Source: Gaiellasilicea sp963791905 (lineage in GTDB: Bacteria; Actinomycetota; Thermoleophilia; Gaiellales; Gaiellaceae). From it: 64,000 bases of DNA. The position numbers and the translations under genes are program-made. How positions within the stretch are numbered: the first letter of the stretch is position 1; each line of letters opens with the position of its first letter. Of the stretch, positions 33,006 to 41,074 are shown piece by piece. The stretch spans positions 127,411 to 191,410 of the forward strand of contig CAWBTX010000003.1 of assembly GCA_963791905.1 (NCBI GenBank), read 5' to 3'. The notes beneath the pieces are model-generated. The model did no database searches. It saw only the letters and a program-made list of their open reading frames with translations, and was not told the DNA's origin.

Positions 33006-33674
33006 CATCCCGACGCATCACCTCGCGCTCACGTGCCAGAGGTGGCGTGTGGCGTTGTCCACAAAGGCAAGATCTCGTCGCCCACTCGTGGCCCAAACGT
33101 CGGTTCAACGTTTGGCTCGACCATGCGGAGCAGAGTCGGCTCAGCGCGAAAAAGTGCCTGCAAATGACTCCGTTCCGAGGAGTTCGTCGGCGTGCGTCGT
33201 TGTGCTCGACTCGGCCTGTCACGCCGGAGGTCGCGGGTTCGAGTCCCGTCGCTCCCGCCTCTACATGTGCCTGCAAACGGGCATTTGTGTTGTCTGGTTG
33301 GACGCGAAATCTCATCTCGTGGCCCAAACGTCGTCAGGGCGAACACTCACGTCGAGCACAGAAAACTGCCTGCAAACAAGACGTTTTTTGGCTGGCGATC
33401 GAGATTCGTTTGGGCCACGAGCCCACGGCCGAACTCACGCTTCCTACCTCCTAAGCATCGGGTCGAAGCGGCCGGAGAAAGCGCCCGCGCCCGTGCGGAG
33501 AGCGCGTTCAAGTCGTTAGCGGTGTAGCCCCGTCCCGACACGGACGCACGCAAAGCGGTCGGTAATGACCCTAGGTGACTCGGCAATCAGCCTCGGTTCG
33601 GTCGGGTGCCGTGGCCATCACCACGCCGACGGCCGCGTGAGCATTTAGCGTCGGCTGGTGCCGTCGACTTGTCT
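33006..33674. other. Segment boundary 3 (flank module around tRNA fragment)
   Basis: No gene. From 33046 the left flank (GGCGTTGTCCACAAAGGCAAG, CACTCGTGGCCCAAACGTCG, GGCTCGACCATGCGGAGC, AGTGCCTGCAAATGA) closely matches 57406-57530. Then the tRNA fragment 33212-33257. Right flank: GTGCCTGCAAACGGGCATTTG starting 9 bp on, CGTGGCCCAAACGTC near 33320, and CTGCCTGCAAACAAGACG near 33367. From 33390 to 33674 nothing further was recognised. Confidence 0.7.
33212..33257 (+). repeat. tRNA-Asp 3' fragment, copy 4 (att-like site)
   Basis: 46 nt identical to 14811-14856, same orientation, preceded by GCTCGACTCGGCC. It separates the two-component segment from the 24-kb stress island. Confidence 0.9.
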
Positions 33675-34163
33675 TCAGGCGACCCTTGCGTCGTCTGGGT
33701 CTGCCCGGGCGAGCCGGATTACGGGCAGGACTCGGTCTGTCTTGTCTTGGTAGTTCGCGTAACGGTGCTGGGCGGTGATGATCCGCTGCCAGCCTTCGTC
33801 GCGCCGGTTCCCTTCGAGCTGTTCGGGCACCACGCGGAGTGTGCGGTCGCCGATCTCGATCCAGACCTGGTCGGGGTGCGCGGCGAGGTTGTGGTACCAG
33901 CCTGGGTTACGTGCCGAACCTCCTAACGAGGCGACGATCAGCCACGCCTGATCGCCGTCGGGGAACCAGGCGACCGGCGTCTCGCGGCGCTCGCCTGTCT
34001 TCGCTCCGACGGTGGTCAGGAAAAGCACATCCATGCCCCCGAACTTGCCGCCCTTGCGCCGAATGCGTTTGCTCATCTGACTTCCGATCCAGCGAGAGAT
34101 GCGGCCGCTGGAGGAGGGGACGCGCGCGCCGCGCGTCCCCTTTGGTGTCTTCTCGAAGCCCAT
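33675..34163 (-). CDS. F420/deazaflavin-dependent nitroreductase-family protein (DDN-like)
   Basis: 162 residues from the ATG at 34163. The split beta-barrel family signature is clear: GGKFGGMDVLFLTTVGAKTGERRETPVAWFPDGD, then SLGGSARNPGWYHNLAAHPDQVWIEIGDRT. Members use reduced F420 to reduce quinones or nitro compounds. An 11-bp perfect hairpin (34116-34126 with 34130-34140) lies within codons about 8-16, early in the message, and may affect translation. It follows the Rieske gene by 36 bp and probably shares its promoter and operator at 34685. Confidence 0.87.
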   Translation of the reverse strand: MGFEKTPKGTRGARVPSSSGRISRWIGSQMSKRIRRKGGKFGGMDVLFLTTVGAKTGERRETPVAWFPDGDQAWLIVASLGGSARNPGWYHNLAAHPDQVWIEIGDRTLRVVPEQLEGNRRDEGWQRIITAQHRYANYQDKTDRVLPVIRLARADPDDARVA

Positions 34164-34199
34164 TTCCTGTCTCCGATTTGGTGGGCTCTGCATCGCCCG

Positions 34200-34601
34200 T
34201 CAGCTCGCTGAGGGGACATCGACGACGAGGGCATCGCCCTCCACCCGGACCGCATAGACCTGGACGGACCGTTTCGCTGGTCCCCGCAGAACGTCACCTG
34301 TCGAGACGTCGAAGCGGCTACCGTGGCAGATGCACTCGAGGGTCGTGCCGTCGAGCTCCCCCTCCGAAAGCGAGCAGCGAAGGTGCGTACAGATATCGCT
34401 GAACGCGTAGAAGGTGCCCTCGACGTTTACGACGGCGATCTCGTAGCCATTCGCGTCGAACTTGGTCAACCCGAGCTGTGGGACGGCGCTGGTACTCCCC
34501 AACGTCACGGGCGTGACCCTGGCGCCGGGCTCGGCTCGCTCCGGGGGCCGGCGTCGGAAGCCCGCCCGGACCAAGGTCTTGATGCGGCGCAGCTGGCTCA
34601 T
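34200..34601 (-). CDS. Rieske [2Fe-2S] ferredoxin-like protein
   Basis: 133 residues. The cluster ligands are intact: CTHLRC near residue 71 and CICHGSRF near 91 (Cys-x-His ... Cys-x2-His). A basic N-terminal tail (about 25 residues) precedes the domain. It may pass electrons to an oxygenase or to the adjacent F420-type enzyme; no oxygenase subunit adjoins it. It is the first gene of a two-gene unit headed by the operator-like motif at 34685. Confidence 0.9.
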   Translation of the reverse strand: MSQLRRIKTLVRAGFRRRPPERAEPGARVTPVTLGSTSAVPQLGLTKFDANGYEIAVVNVEGTFYAFSDICTHLRCSLSEGELDGTTLECICHGSRFDVSTGDVLRGPAKRSVQVYAVRVEGDALVVDVPSAS

Positions 34602-34684
34602 CTCATCCTCTCTCTAGGGTTGTGCTTGCGCACCTCTCGGAAGAGCAGGCGGGTCGCTTCTGAGTGTCCTTCGCACGCCCTGCG

Positions 34685-34706
34685 CTCGCATCCGCCAGCG
34701 GACAGT
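34685..34706 (-). promoter_or_regulatory. Operator-like motif, site 1 (Rieske/DDN operon)
   Basis: CGCATCCGCCAGCGGACAG on the plus strand, 84 bp upstream of the Rieske ATG, followed by a second half GAGTGGCTGGTC. One of seven copies in this segment with consensus CGCATCCGCCANTGGCCAG. Confidence 0.65.
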
Positions 34707-34803
34707 TCGAGTGGCTGGTCCCGGACGGGGGCTAGTCGGTGGTGGCGTCGCTCGAAATGACGCGGTCCCGGGTTCGGTTTGCGCTGAGCGACGCGGAGAG
34801 TGG

Positions 34804-36240
34804 TCACGCCGGCGCCGGCTCCGGCTTCGCCTTCGCCTCGGTCTCGATCCGGGCGACGTGCCGAGGACGGAGGAGGGCGACCATTACCACGAGCGCGGCG
34901 AGCACGAAGGCGGCGGCGCCCGCGAATGCCCAGTGAAAGCCGGTGACGAGCGCCTCCTTCTCGGTACCGGATGCGGCCGACGCCCGGCTGGCCGCGAGCG
35001 TCGACAGGATCGCAAGCCCGACGGCGCCGCCGATTTGCTGCGATGTGTTGAACAGGCCGGAAGCGAGCCCCTGGTCGGAGTCCTCTAGCCCGGTCGTTGC
35101 GATGAGCGTGAGCGGCATGAAGACCGCGCCCATCCCGAGGGACGTGAGCAAGAGAGCCGGCAGAACGTTGGCAACGTACGTTCCGTCGACCGGAAGCTGC
35201 GTCAGGAGCAGCATTCCGATCGAGCTGACGATCATCCCAACTGCTGCGACAGGACGAACGCCGATTCTCGGCGCAAATTGCGAGGCAAGACCCGCCGACA
35301 CCATGATCCCGCCGGTAAAGGGCAGGAACGCGAGCCCGGCCTCCAGCGGCCCGTACTCGAGCACGCGCTGGATGTACAGCGTGTTGAAGAAGAACATGGC
35401 GAACACTCCGGACGCGACGAGGAACATGACGACGTTCGCGGTTAACAGCGAACGGATCCGGAAGATCGAGAGTCGCACGAGCGGCGCGGCCGAGCGCTGC
35501 TCGATCAGCACGAAGGCGGTCAGCAGGACGACTGCCACAGCGAAGAAGCCGATCGTGGTTGCCGACGTCCAGCCGTTCGTCTCGGCCTGGACGATCGCGT
35601 AGACGAGCGACATCAGGCCGCCGGTCGCGGTGACCGCTCCGGCAATGTCGAAGGCTTGTGCTGCGTGCTCGTCCCTCGACTCGGAGATGAGGCGCCACGA
35701 GAGCACGAACGCGGCGATGCCGACGGGGAGGTTGACGAAGAAGATCCACGGCCACGAGAACGCCTGCGTGAGAAGGCCGCCGAGGATCAGGCCGACCGCA
35801 GAGCCGCCGATCGCGATCGCGGCCCACACGCCGAGCGCCATGGCGCGCTCCTTGCCCTCCGCGAACGTCGTCGAGATGATCGACAGCGCGGCGGGCGAGA
35901 TCAGCGCGGCGCCGAAACCCTGGACCGCGCGCGAGGCGATCAGCATCTCGGAGTTGACCGACACGCCGGCGAGGAACGAGGCGACGGTGAAGACGACGAG
36001 GCCGATCAGGAAGAGCCGCTTGCGCCCGAGGAGGTCGCCGGCGCGGCCGCCGAGCAGGAGGAACCCGCCGAAGGTGAGGGCGTAGGCGTTCACGATCCAC
36101 TGGAGGTCCGCATCGCTCAGATCGAGATCCGTCTGGATCGACGGAAGCGCGACGTTGACGATGGTTGCGTCGAGGACGACCATGAACTGGGCGACGCAGA
36201 TGAGGCCGAGGACGACCCAGGGATTCGTTGAGAGGCGCAT
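34804..36240 (-). CDS. MFS drug exporter, DHA2 (EmrB/QacA) type
   Basis: 478 residues from the ATG at 36240, at the natural N-terminus RLSTNPWVVLGLICVAQFMVVLDATIVNVALPSI. Motif A (GGRAGDLLGRKRLF) and the ARAVQGFGAALISPAALSII motif are present, with about 14 membrane helices, which is standard for DHA2. It uses the proton gradient to expel toxic compounds or metabolites. A longer in-frame extension (to 36453) overlaps the preceding gene and is not used. It follows the F420-reductase-like gene by 34 bp. Confidence 0.92.
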   Translation of the reverse strand: MRLSTNPWVVLGLICVAQFMVVLDATIVNVALPSIQTDLDLSDADLQWIVNAYALTFGGFLLLGGRAGDLLGRKRLFLIGLVVFTVASFLAGVSVNSEMLIASRAVQGFGAALISPAALSIISTTFAEGKERAMALGVWAAIAIGGSAVGLILGGLLTQAFSWPWIFFVNLPVGIAAFVLSWRLISESRDEHAAQAFDIAGAVTATGGLMSLVYAIVQAETNGWTSATTIGFFAVAVVLLTAFVLIEQRSAAPLVRLSIFRIRSLLTANVVMFLVASGVFAMFFFNTLYIQRVLEYGPLEAGLAFLPFTGGIMVSAGLASQFAPRIGVRPVAAVGMIVSSIGMLLLTQLPVDGTYVANVLPALLLTSLGMGAVFMPLTLIATTGLEDSDQGLASGLFNTSQQIGGAVGLAILSTLAASRASAASGTEKEALVTGFHWAFAGAAAFVLAALVVMVALLRPRHVARIETEAKAKPEPAPA

Positions 36241-36274
36241 TCGTTCTCCGATCAGAAGCGGCGGCGGCGACGCA

Positions 36275-36823
36275 TCAGAGCTGCTCGGGCGACGCCATCC
36301 GGTAGAGAAATGGCCCCATGCCTTCGCGGATCGCGAAGATGGTCGTGACCAAACTCTCCTGGGTTGCGGCATTCTCGAGCGGCCCCATGTAGACGGGGTC
36401 GTAGCCGGCATCGCGGTTGAGCTGTTCGACAACCTGGCGAGCCTCGGCGTCACCGCACCACAGATTGCTCGGGCGTGCGCGCGCGTCGCCCAGCCGCGAG
36501 TACAGCGACGCTTCGTTGGTGTTGAATGACTTCGCGGTCGGGCCGTTCGTTTTCGACTTCACGAACTCCGCGTTCGAGGGAAAGCCTTCCGGCGGGCCGA
36601 CGCCGTAGAGGTTGGTCGCATCGATCACCGTCTTTCCGTCAATGCCCTCGACCTTCTCGAGCGCCTCCGCGACGGCGCCGCCGGGGACCGCCAGCAACAC
36701 GACCTCGGCTTCCGAAGTGTCACCGCCCTCACGGCCGATCCGCTTCACCTCGTGACCAGCCCGCTCCCACAGATCCGCAAGACCACCGCCGATGTTGCCC
36801 CTACCGACTACTGCGATCCTCAT
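36275..36823 (-). CDS. NADPH:F420 oxidoreductase-like (NAD(P)-binding) protein
   Basis: 182 residues from the ATG at 36823, marked by GGAAGGAG 8 bp upstream. The Rossmann N-terminus MRIAVVGRGNIGGGLADLWERAGHEV and the VVLLAVPGGAVAEAL and VIDATNLYG stretches match the Fno-like family, which moves hydride between NADPH and F420. Together with the DDN-like protein this suggests F420-dependent redox chemistry in the island, but the family also includes other NADP-binding proteins. It is first in a unit with the MFS exporter, headed by operator site 2. Confidence 0.82.
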   Translation of the reverse strand: MRIAVVGRGNIGGGLADLWERAGHEVKRIGREGGDTSEAEVVLLAVPGGAVAEALEKVEGIDGKTVIDATNLYGVGPPEGFPSNAEFVKSKTNGPTAKSFNTNEASLYSRLGDARARPSNLWCGDAEARQVVEQLNRDAGYDPVYMGPLENAATQESLVTTIFAIREGMGPFLYRMASPEQL

Positions 36824-36921
36824 CTGATCGACTCCTTCCGCAGTCGTCGAACCTTGCGTCCGGATGAACGGGCTCGACAACGTGCTCACGACATGGCCGA
36901 GTGTTCCTTCGGGCCGAGCAC

Positions 36922-36943
36922 ATTCGCATCCGCCAGTGGCCAG
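36922..36943 (-). promoter_or_regulatory. Operator-like motif, site 2 (F420-reductase/MFS operon)
   Basis: CGCATCCGCCAGTGGCCAG, 99 bp upstream of the ATG at 36823 and between it and the terC stop. Exact match to the consensus core. Confidence 0.65.
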
Positions 36944-36980
36944 CCCTGGCAGCGTGTCTGCAGCGCGGCTAGAGCCTCGC

Positions 36981-37988
36981 CTACTGCACGAACCCGGGCG
37001 GACAGCGAGGCGGCGTCCTGGAGTCAAGCTCGACCGGCTCAGGCGGATCGCGACGGTCGGCGAGCATCGAGGCGCCGATCCCGCCGACAAGGAGCAGAGC
37101 GATAATTGCCAGGGAGGCGATGTCGCCGATCGGCAGCACGTCGACAAGGAGGATCTTCAGACCGACGAAGCCGAGGATCAGGGCAATCGTCTCGTCGACG
37201 TAACGAAAGCGGCGCACGAGGATGTCCACAAGGGCGAGGAAGGCACCGAGCCCGAGGAGAGCAAAGGCGTTCGCGGTCCAGATCACACCTGCATCGCGCG
37301 TCACGGCCAAGGCCGCAGGGACGGAGTCGATCGCGAATGCGATGTCCGCCACGATGATCGCGACGATCACGAGGAGGAGCGGCGTGCCTGCGAGGCGACC
37401 GCCCTCCCGTACGAAGAGCCGCTGTCCTCTGAACTCATCGGTAATGGGGATCAGCCGTCGGACGAGTCGGAGCGTACGGCTGTTTGAGGGGTCAGTCGCT
37501 TCCGTCTCGCCACGGAGGGCACGGTAGGCGACGTAGAGGAGCAACGCACCGAAGACGAAGACCACGGCCTCTGCTGCCTCGACGAGGGCGAGGCCCGCGA
37601 CGATCGCCAGCCCACGCAGCAGGAGCGCACCGACGATGCCGATCGCGATCACGCGACCTCGTAGCTCCGGTGGCACGGCGAAGTAGACGAGCAGCAGCGA
37701 GAAGAGGAAGACGTTGTCGAGCGAGAGCGAGCGCTCGATCAGGTAGACGGTCGTCCACGCGCCGACAGGACCGCCCGCGATCGCGATCCCCGCGGCAATC
37801 AGCAGCGCGAGCGCGAGCCAGCCGATGCTCCAGGCAATGGCCTCGCCGCGCCGGGCTGCTCGGCCGCGGGCGAAGAGGCGCTGCTCGACCGCAAGCCCGG
37901 TGAGGATAGTTGCGGCACCAGCGGCGACGAAGGTCACCTCCACGACGGCCTCAATCCTCCGTCGCCGCCGCAACGCTCGCGCGCGCAC
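36981..37988 (-). CDS. TerC-family integral membrane protein
   Basis: About 320-335 residues with eight or nine membrane helices. TerC signatures are present: ERSLSLDNVFLFSLLLVYF, ADIAFAIDSVPAALAVTRD and NAFALLGLGAFLALVDILVRRFRYVD, with the conserved acidic residues in helices. The family is linked to tellurite resistance and to metal (manganese) export in the cell membrane. The Arg-rich first 12 residues may be untranslated; a GTG at 37943 is a possible start. Last gene of the long unit running from 40965. Confidence 0.88.
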   Translation of the reverse strand: MRARALRRRRRIEAVVEVTFVAAGAATILTGLAVEQRLFARGRAARRGEAIAWSIGWLALALLIAAGIAIAGGPVGAWTTVYLIERSLSLDNVFLFSLLLVYFAVPPELRGRVIAIGIVGALLLRGLAIVAGLALVEAAEAVVFVFGALLLYVAYRALRGETEATDPSNSRTLRLVRRLIPITDEFRGQRLFVREGGRLAGTPLLLVIVAIIVADIAFAIDSVPAALAVTRDAGVIWTANAFALLGLGAFLALVDILVRRFRYVDETIALILGFVGLKILLVDVLPIGDIASLAIIALLLVGGIGASMLADRRDPPEPVELDSRTPPRCPPGFVQ

Positions 37989-38068
37989 CGACCGCTTGCA
38001 CAGCGGCCGAGAGGGTGGCGATGTCGTAAGCGCCGAACGACGCCGCCCGCGCGCTCGCCGAGTCGCCG

Positions 38069-38311
38069 CTACTGCTCGTAGCGCTCGACTACTTCCGGCG
38101 GCCTCACGTCAGCGGCGTCCGGGTCCCGATCGGCGTCCCGCAGCGCTCGGCGCTGGCGCAAGAGATCCCAGCACTGATCGAGCAACACCTTCAGCTCGCG
38201 CAGGCGTTGACGATCGCTCTCAGTCCCGTTGCCTCCCGCCTCTCGCTGCCACAACTCGTGCTCCTCGGCGACCAGCTCTTCGATCCTGCCGTGCACCTGT
38301 GAGTGGTCCAT
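38069..38311 (-). CDS. DUF2630-family protein
   Basis: 80 residues. The sequence matches the actinobacterial DUF2630 pattern: HGRIEELVAEEHELW at the start, RLRELKVLLDQCWDLLRQRRALRDA in the middle and PPEVVERYEQ at the end. It is predicted to be mostly helical. The function is unknown. Its ATG overlaps the stop of the DUF5996 gene, so the two are coupled. Confidence 0.85.
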   Translation of the reverse strand: MDHSQVHGRIEELVAEEHELWQREAGGNGTESDRQRLRELKVLLDQCWDLLRQRRALRDADRDPDAADVRPPEVVERYEQ

Positions 38312-39297
38312 TAGTCCTCCACTCGTCGTGATGTCGGTTCAAGGCGTGCACGGAGTTCGCTCAGCTGCGATGAGCTCGGACACCAGGAGGACGCTAGCGC
38401 CTCCTGATCCCAGCCGGACAGGCTCGCCCCCGCTCGATACCCGCTCTCTAGGAAAGTAAGAAGTGCTGCTTTCGGGTCCAATGCCCTCCGGACGGCGTCG
38501 TAGGGCAGAAGCGCGAGCGAGCCGCTGCCCTGCTCCGTCCAGATCGCCTCCCTTGGGTGCAACGGCTGCTGACGAAGGCCGGCAGGGTCCGGAGCCGTGT
38601 ACGAGTAAAAGGTCGGCTCCCGAACGTTTGCGTCCCCCGGCCAGAAGCCGAACGAGATCGCCTCATGGGAATACGCCTCCTGGTTCACCGGACCAGCGTG
38701 AGGCAGCGGCGGCGCGCGGTCCCCGAACCGGGTATGCGCGAGGTCGAGACCGTGCCAGAAAAGGTGCACCGGACTCGACTTTCCGCAGAACCAGCCTGCG
38801 AACTCCTCGAGCACCTCGTCCGTCCACTCGAGGACGCGCCAGAAGCGCACGACCGCGTCTCGGTCATACGATGCGTGCTCCCGGTCCTCCGGAAACGGGG
38901 TCGTCGCAGGCACCTGGAAGGGCCGCTCGAGGATCCGAACGTCGATGCCCAGCGCGGCCAGCGTTGAGTGCAGCCTCTCGTCGAAGTCCGCGACGGAGAG
39001 CCCGTCGGCGAGCTCGAACGACTCGACATCTCCCCGGTCGGTCGCGACCACCAGGCGGTGATCGATGAAGTCGAAGTCGATCTCGAAGGCCACGCCGTTC
39101 CTGGCCTGCATCCGACGCGTCGTCAGGCCACGCACATCGACGTAGAGAGGGACGTGCCACCAGTGGTTTCGTGGCGCGGTGGAGGCCATGCGCACCTTGC
39201 CGACGATCTGCGTCCAGAGGTGCAATGTGTCCTTTGTCTTCTCCCAACCACTCAGAGGGAGCTTGGGCAGTTCACGTGGCGTCCTCGTCGTGCTCAT
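38311..39297 (-). CDS. DUF5996-family protein
   Basis: 328 residues. Recognised by LHLWTQIVGKVRMASTAPRNHWWHVPLYVDVRGLTT near the N-terminus, the WFCGKSSPVHLFWHGLDLAHTRFG stretch and PFYSY/ILLPYDAVR-type motifs later. Many conserved Trp and His suggest an enzyme, but no activity is established. It overlaps its upstream neighbour by 4 bp and its downstream neighbour at the stop codon, inside the tight unit from 40965 to 36981. Confidence 0.85.
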   Translation of the reverse strand: MSTTRTPRELPKLPLSGWEKTKDTLHLWTQIVGKVRMASTAPRNHWWHVPLYVDVRGLTTRRMQARNGVAFEIDFDFIDHRLVVATDRGDVESFELADGLSVADFDERLHSTLAALGIDVRILERPFQVPATTPFPEDREHASYDRDAVVRFWRVLEWTDEVLEEFAGWFCGKSSPVHLFWHGLDLAHTRFGDRAPPLPHAGPVNQEAYSHEAISFGFWPGDANVREPTFYSYTAPDPAGLRQQPLHPREAIWTEQGSGSLALLPYDAVRRALDPKAALLTFLESGYRAGASLSGWDQEALASSWCPSSSQLSELRARLEPTSRRVED

Positions 39298-39611
39298 GGG
39301 CGAGGGTCACCTTGAATGTCAGAGGAAGCCGCTCCGCTTGCCTCGATGATGAAAGCCACCTCGTCGAGGAAGCACCAGCTCCAGTCCTCACCCGGCTCGG
39401 CCGAACGGACGATGGGATGACCAGCTTGAGGGGCGTGCCGGCTCGCATGCCGGTTTGGGGAGGAGTCGCAGCAGCCGATCTTCCCGCAGGTCATGCACAT
39501 TCGCAGGTGCACCCACGAGCTGCCGGTCTTCAAGCACTCCTCGCAGCCCTCGATCGACGCCGGCAGCGCCGTTACCCGGATCTGGTCGAGGTGGCTACAG
39601 ACGGCCATCAT
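39294..39611 (-). CDS. UBP-type zinc finger protein
   Basis: 105 residues made of one ZnF-UBP domain. The Cys/His ligands are visible: CSHLDQI, GCEECLKTGSSWVHLRMCMTCGKIGCCD, then NRHASRHAPQAGHPIV. Stand-alone bacterial members are common beside redox and stress genes; their partner is unknown because bacteria of this kind lack ubiquitin tails. It starts within the stop of the universal stress gene (TGATG) and overlaps the DUF5996 start. Confidence 0.9.
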   Translation of the reverse strand: MMAVCSHLDQIRVTALPASIEGCEECLKTGSSWVHLRMCMTCGKIGCCDSSPNRHASRHAPQAGHPIVRSAEPGEDWSWCFLDEVAFIIEASGAASSDIQGDPRP

Positions 39612-40058
39612 TCACTCGGCGGGGACCGAAGATTCCTCGCCCTTGTCGTGGACGATCAGCATCGGCACCGTGCCGTGGTTGAGCACGAAGTGCGATACGG
39701 AGCCGAGCACGGCCGAGCGGATTGCGCCCCGCCCGCGGGAGCCCAGGACGATCAGGTCGTGGTCGGCAGCGTTCGCCCGCTTCAGGATCTCCGTCCCAGG
39801 GTGTCCGATCGCTGCTTGCCCCGATACGGGAATGCTGTCGGGAACGAGGGCGCGGCCCGAGGCGAGGATCTCCTTGGCGCCACTCAGCATCTCGGTTTCC
39901 GAGATAGGAGGCACGAGACCCGGCCCGACAGGCGGCAGAGCGGCAACCGTCAGAAGCGTCAGGCTCGCATCCTGCGGCCGAGCAACGTCAATCGCTTCGG
40001 CGAGCGCGCGCTTCGCGTGCTCGGACCCATCCCAGGCGACGAGAATATTCTTGAACAT
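39612..40058 (-). CDS. Universal stress protein (UspA family)
   Basis: 148 residues from the ATG at 40058 with GAAGGAGA upstream, which decides against a longer frame. The fold begins MFKNILVAWDGSEHAKRAL and carries the nucleotide-binding signature GSRGRGAIRSAVLGSVS near residue 112, so it is an ATP-binding type. Such proteins help cells endure starvation and redox stress. It is the second gene of the unit headed by the hydrolase at 40965 and operator site 3. Confidence 0.93.
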   Translation of the reverse strand: MFKNILVAWDGSEHAKRALAEAIDVARPQDASLTLLTVAALPPVGPGLVPPISETEMLSGAKEILASGRALVPDSIPVSGQAAIGHPGTEILKRANAADHDLIVLGSRGRGAIRSAVLGSVSHFVLNHGTVPMLIVHDKGEESSVPAE

Positions 40059-40122
40059 GAAGTCTCCTTCCGCATCGAGAGGGTGAAGAGCGCTCGGTGT
40101 GCCGTTGGCACGAGCGAGCTGA

Positions 40123-40965
40123 TCAGACGGCCGCATAGCCTCCGTTCCACCAGCTCGCGACGAGCGCTGCGTACTCGTCGGCCGCGTCCTCCCATGTGAA
40201 GTGGCCCGCGTCGATGGTGTCGAGCTTGCTCTTGGGGAGCCTCTCGTGGAGGAACTCGGCGTTGACGGGCGGCACCGAGTGGTCTCGTGCGCCGGCGATG
40301 ATCTGTACAGGCGTCTCGATCTCCGGCAGCAGGTCGCGCAGGACAGGAAGCTCGGTCAGGTAGCTCCGCGCGTAGCGCATCGACTCGACAAACCGGTCAC
40401 CCTCGTAGGCAGAAAGGTAGTCCTCGAGAACGTGGTCGGGAAGCTCGTAGTGCTCCATGCCCGCGAGCAGTGCGGCGTCGACGATCTCACGCGGATCGGC
40501 CCTGCGGTACGCCTCGACATCGGGAGCTTCGACGCAGTCCCGCAGCATCCCACCCAGCTGAAGTGGGACCGCCGCAGCTCCACCCCCGACGGCGAGGCTA
40601 CGCAAACGACCGGGAGATGTCGCTGCGGCGAAGAGCGAGGCCGCAGTGCCCATGTCCGGACCAACCACATGCGGGTTCTCGAGCCCGAACGTATCTGCGG
40701 CGCGGATGACGAACGCGCCCATTCCCCGAGGGGAGAGCAGTGCTTCGCTCCGCTGGGAATGGCCAAATCCCGGCAAGTCGATCGCCACGAGATGGGTGTG
40801 TTCGGCGAGTCGCAACCAGGTGGGCTCGAAAGCGAACAGGCTTTCCGGCCACGGGCTCAGCAAGAGGGCGTGATCGTCCCGGTCTCCGCTCTCGGCAAAG
40901 CGGATCGACAAACCGTCGATCGTGCGGAACTTTGTCTTGATGGACCCGTTCAACCAAACGCTCAC
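40123..40965 (-). CDS. Alpha/beta-fold hydrolase with Asp nucleophile (dehalogenase/epoxide-hydrolase type)
   Basis: 280 residues from a GTG at 40965; the longer frame upstream reads through the operator region and is not expected to be coding. Fold landmarks are HLVAIDLPGFGHS near 82, nucleophile elbow VVGPDMGTAAS near 122, acid GARDHSVPP and catalytic His in DAGHFTWED. The elbow has Asp where esterases have Ser, as in haloalkane dehalogenases and epoxide hydrolases. The substrate is unknown. It heads a six-gene unit (hydrolase, USP, zinc finger, DUF5996, DUF2630, TerC). Confidence 0.85.
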   Translation of the reverse strand: MSVWLNGSIKTKFRTIDGLSIRFAESGDRDDHALLLSPWPESLFAFEPTWLRLAEHTHLVAIDLPGFGHSQRSEALLSPRGMGAFVIRAADTFGLENPHVVGPDMGTAASLFAAATSPGRLRSLAVGGGAAAVPLQLGGMLRDCVEAPDVEAYRRADPREIVDAALLAGMEHYELPDHVLEDYLSAYEGDRFVESMRYARSYLTELPVLRDLLPEIETPVQIIAGARDHSVPPVNAEFLHERLPKSKLDTIDAGHFTWEDAADEYAALVASWWNGGYAAV

Positions 40966-41032
40966 GGTGTTGCTCCTCGTGATTTCCGCTCGGGGGAGTG
41001 CCGCCCGGGGAGTGTCATTCGCACGGGCGGCA

Positions 41033-41054
41033 CTCGCATCTGCCACTGGACAGT
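41033..41054 (-). promoter_or_regulatory. Operator-like motif, site 3 (hydrolase/USP operon)
   Basis: CGCATCTGCCACTGGACAG, 68 bp upstream of the GTG at 40965, followed by a second half GAGTGGCCAGG (41057-41067). The double-half form is shared with sites 1, 4 and 5. Confidence 0.65.
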
Positions 41055-41074
41055 CCGAGTGGCCAGGCTGACGT

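Noticed and set aside
33046..33211. Left flank modules as 3' ends of integrase genes
   Set aside because: Short in-frame stretches such as VAHSWPKRR look like recombinase tails, but no catalytic Arg, His or Tyr motifs are present upstream, so no integrase is claimed.
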